Of a stretch of DNA of 26,144 nucleotides, positions 22,062-26,144 are shown piece by piece (the first letter of the stretch is position 1; the number at the start of each line of letters is the position of its first letter). The stretch lies in the NCBI GenBank assembly GCA_016302725.1, contig JAEDNB010000005.1, positions 1 to 26,144 on the forward strand, given 5' to 3'. The stretch comes from Lentisphaeria bacterium. Lineage in GTDB: Bacteria > Verrucomicrobiota > Lentisphaeria > Oligosphaerales > Oligosphaeraceae. Both the position numbers and the translations under genes were made by a program. Under the pieces are notes generated by a model. It did not search any database and had not been told where the DNA came from. It saw only the letters and a list, made by a program, of their open reading frames with translations.

Positions 22062-23837
22062 ATGGACACTGGTATCATCACCCGAATCAACGGCCCCATC
22101 GTGGAGGCCCGCCAGATGGACCACACCGGCATGCTGGAGGTGGTGGAGGTGGGGCTCCTCCGGCTCATCGGCGAGGTCATCCGCGTGCGCGGAGACGTGG
22201 CCACCATCCAGGTATACGAAAACACCGCCGGCCTCCACCCCGGGGAACCCGTCTACTGCTCTGGACGCCCCCTCTCCGTCTGCCTGGGCCCCGGATTGCT
22301 GGGAAACATCTACGACGGCATCCAACGCCCCCTCAAGGCCATCGCCCAGAACTCCGGCTCCTTCATCCCCCGGGGAGCCAAGGTCCCCGCCCTGGACCTG
22401 GACCGCAAATGGGAATACCGCCCCGTGGTGAAGGAAGGAGACCTCCTGGAACCCGGACAGGTCCTGGGGGAAGTCCAGGAAACCCAAAGCGTCCTCCACC
22501 GGGTCCTGGTGCCCCCCCACTGCCGGGGAAGGGTAACCCGCCTCGCCCCCGCCGGAACCGTGGATGGACACGACACCCTCTGCCTCCTCCAGGACGACGC
22601 CACCGGACGGGAATGCCCCGTCACCCTCTTCCAATACTGGCCCGTCCGGCGCCCCAGGCCCTCCATCAGCCGGCTCCCCCTGGACGCCCCCCTGGTCACC
22701 GGGCTCCGCGTGGTGGATACCTTCTTCCCCCTGGCCAAGGGAGGCGCCGCCGCCATCCCCGGCGGCTTCGGCACAGGCAAGACCATGACCCAGCAGGCCC
22801 TCGCCAAATGGTGCGACGCCAAAATCATCGTCTACATCGGCTGCGGCGAGCGGGGCAATGAAATGACGGAGGTGCTCCGGGAGTTCCCCGAACTGGTGGA
22901 CCCCCGCACCGGACGCTCCCTCATGGAACGCACCATCCTCATCGCCAATACCTCCAACATGCCCGTGGCCGCACGGGAGGTCTCCATCTATACCGGCATC
23001 ACCCTGGCCGAATTCTACCGGGACATGGGATACGACGTGGCCATCATGGCGGACTCCACCAGCCGTTGGGCGGAGGCCCTCCGGGAACTCTCCGGACGCC
23101 TGGAGGAAATGCCCGCCGACGAGGGCTTCCCCGCATACCTCCCCAACCGGCTGGCCTCCTTCTACGAACGGGCCGGGCGGGTCCAGACCCTCGCCGGGAC
23201 GGAAGGGACCGTCTCCGTCATCGGCGCCGTCTCCCCCCCGGGAGGAGATTTCTCCGAACCGGTCACCCAGCACACCACCCGCTTCATCCGGTGCTTCTGG
23301 GCCCTGGACAGGGATTTGGCCAACGCCCGGCACTACCCCGCCATCTCCTGGCGAAACTCCTACAGCGAATACCTCCCCGAAACCGCCGCCTGGTGGAGGA
23401 AAAGCGCCATGACCTGGCAGGAACAACGGGAGGTCCTCATGGGCGTCCTCCAGGAGGAAACCAGCCTCCAGAGAATCGCCAAGCTGGTGGGCCCGGACGC
23501 CCTCCCCGAGGGACAAAGGCTCACCCTCTTTGTCGCCGAAATCATCAAAAACGCCTTCCTCCAGCAAAACTCCTTCGACGCCATCGACATGTATTGCGCC
23601 CCGGAAAAACAGCTCTGGATGCTGGCGCTCCTGGCCAATTTCATCACGAAGGCAAGGCAACTCGTCCAAAACGGGGCCACCCTCACGGAAATCCGCGCCA
23701 TCCCCTCCCTGGACAGGATGAACCGCATGAAATCCGAAATCCCCAACGACGACAAACAGGCCATGAGCGCCCTGGAACAACAGGTCCTGGGCGAACTCCA
23801 GGCCATCGGAAGCCAGCACGCCACCTACGGAAGATAA
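22062..23837 (+). CDS. V/A-type ATPase catalytic subunit A
   Basis: A is the ATP-hydrolysing subunit of the A3B3 head. The 591-residue protein begins TGIITRINGPIVEARQ (3-18), the usual beta-barrel start. The non-homologous region specific to A subunits follows (about 110-190). The P-loop is GGFGTGKT (234-241, K240), with GCGERGNEMTEVL after it containing the catalytic Glu region. Also seen: MADSTSRWAEALRE, SRLEEMPADEGFP and AVSPPGGDFSEPVTQ. ATG 22062 is chosen because GAGGGAG lies about 11 bases upstream and the family begins here; ATG 22044 would add six residues and overlap the E stop. Length is normal. Confidence 0.97.
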   Translation: MDTGIITRINGPIVEARQMDHTGMLEVVEVGLLRLIGEVIRVRGDVATIQVYENTAGLHPGEPVYCSGRPLSVCLGPGLLGNIYDGIQRPLKAIAQNSGSFIPRGAKVPALDLDRKWEYRPVVKEGDLLEPGQVLGEVQETQSVLHRVLVPPHCRGRVTRLAPAGTVDGHDTLCLLQDDATGRECPVTLFQYWPVRRPRPSISRLPLDAPLVTGLRVVDTFFPLAKGGAAAIPGGFGTGKTMTQQALAKWCDAKIIVYIGCGERGNEMTEVLREFPELVDPRTGRSLMERTILIANTSNMPVAAREVSIYTGITLAEFYRDMGYDVAIMADSTSRWAEALRELSGRLEEMPADEGFPAYLPNRLASFYERAGRVQTLAGTEGTVSVIGAVSPPGGDFSEPVTQHTTRFIRCFWALDRDLANARHYPAISWRNSYSEYLPETAAWWRKSAMTWQEQREVLMGVLQEETSLQRIAKLVGPDALPEGQRLTLFVAEIIKNAFLQQNSFDAIDMYCAPEKQLWMLALLANFITKARQLVQNGATLTEIRAIPSLDRMNRMKSEIPNDDKQAMSALEQQVLGELQAIGSQHATYGR

Positions 23838-23841
23838 CCCC

Positions 23842-25242
23842 ATGCCCCTCCCACAACCCACTCCCAACCACGCCGGACTCCAATACACCGGCGTCAAGAA
23901 CATCGACGGGCCGCTGGTCTTCATGGACAATGTGGAAGGCGTCGCCTACGACGAACTGGTGGAGGTGGCCACCCCCGACGGCGAACTGCGGCTGGGACAG
24001 GTGCTGGACGTCACCTCCTCCTCCGCCCTGGTCCAAATCTTCGGCGGCACGGACACCCTCTCCCGTTCCTCCACCAAGGCCAGGTTCCTGGGACACTCCC
24101 TCCAAATCCCCGTGGCCAAGGAGATGCTGGGGCGGGTCTTCGACGGGCTGGGACGCCCCAAGGACGGACTCCCCCCGCCCCTCACCCGGGAATACCGGGA
24201 CGTGAACGGGGAGCCCGTCAACCCCTACTCCCGGGAATACCCCAGGGATTTCATCCAGACGGGCATCAGTTCCATCGACCTGATGAACACCCTGGTGCGG
24301 GGGCAGAAACTGCCCATCTTCTCCGGAAACGGGCTGCCCCACAACCGCATCGCCGCGCAAATCGCCCGCCAGGCCAGGCTCCTCAATGAAAATGTCCAAT
24401 TCGCCATCGTCTTCGCCGCCATGGGCGTGAAATTCGACGTGGCCCGCTTCTTCGTGGATTCCTTCGAGCACTCCGGCGTCCTGCGCAACGTGGCCATGTT
24501 CCTCTCCCTGGCGGACGACCCCTCCGTGGAGCGCATGGTCACCCCCCGCAGCGCCCTCACCCTGGCGGAATACCTGGCCTACGAGGAGGGCATGCATGTC
24601 CTGGTCATCATCACCGACATGACCAACTACTGTGAAGCCCTCCGGGAAATCGCCACCGCGCGGGGGGAGATCCCCAGCCGGAAGGGATATCCGGGCTATC
24701 TCTACAGCGACCTGGCCTCCATGTACGAACGGGCGGGAAGGCTCTCCGCCGGCGGCGGCTCCATCACCCAGATGCCCATCCTCACCATGCCCTCCGACGA
24801 CATCTCCCACCCCGTCCCCGACCTCACCGGATACATCACCGAGGGGCAAATCGTCCTGGACCGGGAAATGCACCAGAGGGGCATCTACCCCCCCGTGGCC
24901 GGCCTCCCCTCCCTCTCCCGCCTGATGAAGGACGGCATCGGCAAGGGGCGCACCAGGGACGACCACCCCCATGTGGCCTCCCAGCTCTTCGCGGCCTACT
25001 CCAAGGTCAAGGACATCCGGAGCCTGGCCGCCGTCATCGGCACCGAGGAACTCTCCCCCATCGACCAGCTCTACATGAAATTCGGCGAAAAGTTCGAGTC
25101 GACGGTCATCACCCAGGGGGAATACGAAAACCGCTCCATCGAGGAGTCCCTGGCCCTGGGATGGGAGGCCCTCAAGATCCTGCCCCGCACCGAACTGCTC
25201 CGCGTCTCCGCCGAGGAGTTGGACCAATACTACGAAAACTAG
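23842..25242 (+). CDS. V/A-type ATPase regulatory subunit B
   Basis: B alternates with A in the head and contributes to the nucleotide sites without hydrolysing ATP. The 466-residue protein has the B-type start YTGVKNIDGPLVFMDNVEGV (15-34). It has the degenerate nucleotide loop FSGNGLPHNRIAAQIARQA (about 154-172) in place of a GKT P-loop, and SDLASMYERAGRLSAGGGSI and LPSLSRLMKDGIGKG. It ends at the usual length with LDQYYEN. It starts 4 bases after the subunit A stop, with GGAAG 8 bases upstream of ATG. Confidence 0.97.
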   Translation: MPLPQPTPNHAGLQYTGVKNIDGPLVFMDNVEGVAYDELVEVATPDGELRLGQVLDVTSSSALVQIFGGTDTLSRSSTKARFLGHSLQIPVAKEMLGRVFDGLGRPKDGLPPPLTREYRDVNGEPVNPYSREYPRDFIQTGISSIDLMNTLVRGQKLPIFSGNGLPHNRIAAQIARQARLLNENVQFAIVFAAMGVKFDVARFFVDSFEHSGVLRNVAMFLSLADDPSVERMVTPRSALTLAEYLAYEEGMHVLVIITDMTNYCEALREIATARGEIPSRKGYPGYLYSDLASMYERAGRLSAGGGSITQMPILTMPSDDISHPVPDLTGYITEGQIVLDREMHQRGIYPPVAGLPSLSRLMKDGIGKGRTRDDHPHVASQLFAAYSKVKDIRSLAAVIGTEELSPIDQLYMKFGEKFESTVITQGEYENRSIEESLALGWEALKILPRTELLRVSAEELDQYYEN

Positions 25243-25263
25243 GGCACAGGAGGGCTTCCCCCC

Positions 25264-25917
25264 ATGGCTAGACTCAACGTCGCCCCCACCAAAAGCGTCC
25301 AACTGAATCTCCGCCGGGACCTGGAAATGGCCACGGAGGGATACAACCTGCTGGAGCAAAAGCGGGAAATCCTGGTCATGGAGATGATGCGCCTCCTGGA
25401 CCGGGTCCAGCACGTCCAGAGGGAACTCCACGAACGACAGGAAACCGCCTACCGCACCCTGCGGAGGGCCATCGCCCAAAACGGGCTCCTCCACCTCCGG
25501 AACGTGGCCAGCGGAATCCACTACGAACACCAGGTGAAGGTGGAGAGCAGCCTCCTGGCGGGCTTCCGCATCCCCAAAATCCAGACCGAACACACCAGGT
25601 TCCACTCCCAGTTCGGATTCGCCGGGACAGACGCCCTGGTGGACGCCACCATGAAGCAGTTCCTGGAACTCATGGAGTCCGTCGCCGCCCTGGCGGAACT
25701 GGAGACCACTGTCATGCTCCTGGCACGGGAACTCAAGAAAACCCAGCGCCGCGTCAACGCCCTGGAACATCTCTTCATTCCGGACTACAAGGCCACCCTG
25801 CATTATATTGGCGAAAGCCTGGAATCCAAGGAACTGGATTCCTTCTTCACCAGCAAGCTCATCAAAAAACGGCTGGAGGCAGCGCAACGCAAGACCGAAG
25901 AGGAGACGCATGGATAA
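25264..25917 (+). CDS. V/A-type ATPase central shaft subunit D
   Basis: D is the rotating shaft inside the A/B head. The 217-residue protein starts with the family signature MARLNVAPTKSVQLNLRRDL (1-20). N- and C-terminal long helices form a coiled coil (about 5-60 and 130-205: EREVL-like LLEQKREILVMEMM, and VMLLARELKKTQRRVNALEH). The middle holds the short beta hairpin. The C-terminal tail is Lys/Glu rich. AGGAGG lies 10 bases before ATG. Its last 8 bases overlap the universal stress protein start. Confidence 0.95.
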   Translation: MARLNVAPTKSVQLNLRRDLEMATEGYNLLEQKREILVMEMMRLLDRVQHVQRELHERQETAYRTLRRAIAQNGLLHLRNVASGIHYEHQVKVESSLLAGFRIPKIQTEHTRFHSQFGFAGTDALVDATMKQFLELMESVAALAELETTVMLLARELKKTQRRVNALEHLFIPDYKATLHYIGESLESKELDSFFTSKLIKKRLEAAQRKTEEETHG

Positions 25918-26144
25918 CGTGAAGACGACGACGGCCTTTCTGAATCGTTTGCTCCTGGTGGTGGACGGCTCGGCAGAATCCGAAAACGCCACCGCCTTCG
26001 CCCTCAAGATGGCCAGGGCGCTCCCCTGCGAGCTCATCGCCGCCTATGTGGTGGATACCGCCACCATGGACTATCTCCAGCAAATGAGAATCTTCGTCTC
26101 CGAGGAACGGGCGGAACTGGAGGACTCCATCAACGCCAAGGGAC
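25910..26144 (+). CDS. Universal stress protein (UspA-like), 3' end outside window
   Basis: Starting at ATG 25910 the 78 visible residues read as a Usp domain: beta-1 NRLLLVVDGSAESENATAF (about 12-30) with the V-D-G-S entry, then helix ALKMARALP and beta-2 ELIAAYVVDT. Usp proteins are small cytoplasmic stress-linked proteins, some binding ATP. Whether it has the ATP-binding GxxGx9G(S/T) motif cannot be seen because the C-terminus is missing. GAGGAG lies 4 bases upstream, and the start overlaps the subunit D stop by 8 bases (ATGGATAA), so it is coupled to the ATPase operon. Confidence 0.88.
   Translation, partial: MDNVKTTTAFLNRLLLVVDGSAESENATAFALKMARALPCELIAAYVVDTATMDYLQQMRIFVSEERAELEDSINAKG

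Noticed and set aside
1..26144. Search for tRNA, rRNA, transposase, integrase, toxin-antitoxin or defence genes
   Set aside because: None was seen by eye. The DNA looks like ordinary core-genome coding sequence; a tRNA or covariance-model scan would be needed to exclude small RNAs.

Overview
The window is a GC-rich (roughly two-thirds G+C by eye), densely coding bacterial chromosome segment with no tRNA, rRNA, insertion sequence, phage gene or CRISPR array that I can see. The gene set suggests a Gram-negative-type bacterium: pseudopilins of type II secretion, an LPS-kinase-like protein and MurB. A bacterial V/A-type ATPase is present, many starts lack Shine-Dalgarno sequences, and there is a secreted GH20 hexosaminidase. 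I infer the PVC group (Verrucomicrobiota/Lentisphaerota-like). This is inference; no marker gene here settles it.

Layout. (1) 1-1891, plus strand: the 3' part of a GH20 beta-hexosaminidase, then a probable secreted protein of unknown function with an internal 38-bp direct repeat. (2) 7433 down to 1896, minus strand: one tight eight-gene run, LysM/coiled-coil protein - small unknown protein - era - comF - gspI-like - gspJ-like - gspK-like - murB, with ATGA or longer overlaps at most junctions. (3) 7434-7667: a divergent intergenic region with several inverted repeats. (4) 7668-10618, plus strand: rsmB and a short comEC. (5) 16556 down to 10573, minus strand: MATE transporter - small Cys-rich membrane protein - mnmE - ligA - LPS-kinase-like protein. 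The last gene overlaps the 3' end of comEC tail to tail. (6) 16557-16771: a divergent control region with a perfect palindrome. (7) 16772 to the window end, plus strand: a PTS EIIA-like protein followed by a complete V/A-type ATPase operon in the order G/H-C-I-K-F-E-A-B-D. A universal stress protein overlaps the end of subunit D and runs off the window.

How the genes work together. The ATPase operon encodes all the parts needed for a rotary ion pump: A3B3 head, D/F rotor, C coupler, E/G stalk, I stator and K ring. The ring subunit keeps its essential Glu but lacks the usual Na+ ligands, so I infer H+ coupling. The first minus-strand run mixes cell-envelope genes (LysM, murB, pseudopilin tip trio) with era and comF. 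Together with comEC this suggests DNA uptake or secretion functions nearby. The second minus-strand run mixes housekeeping genes (mnmE, ligA) with transport and envelope genes. I found no clearly undescribed multi-gene system. The most interesting points are the ATPase order with its PTS and Usp flanks, the small unknown proteins, the prepilin cleavage-site variants, the ligase insertion and the start-site sequence habits.
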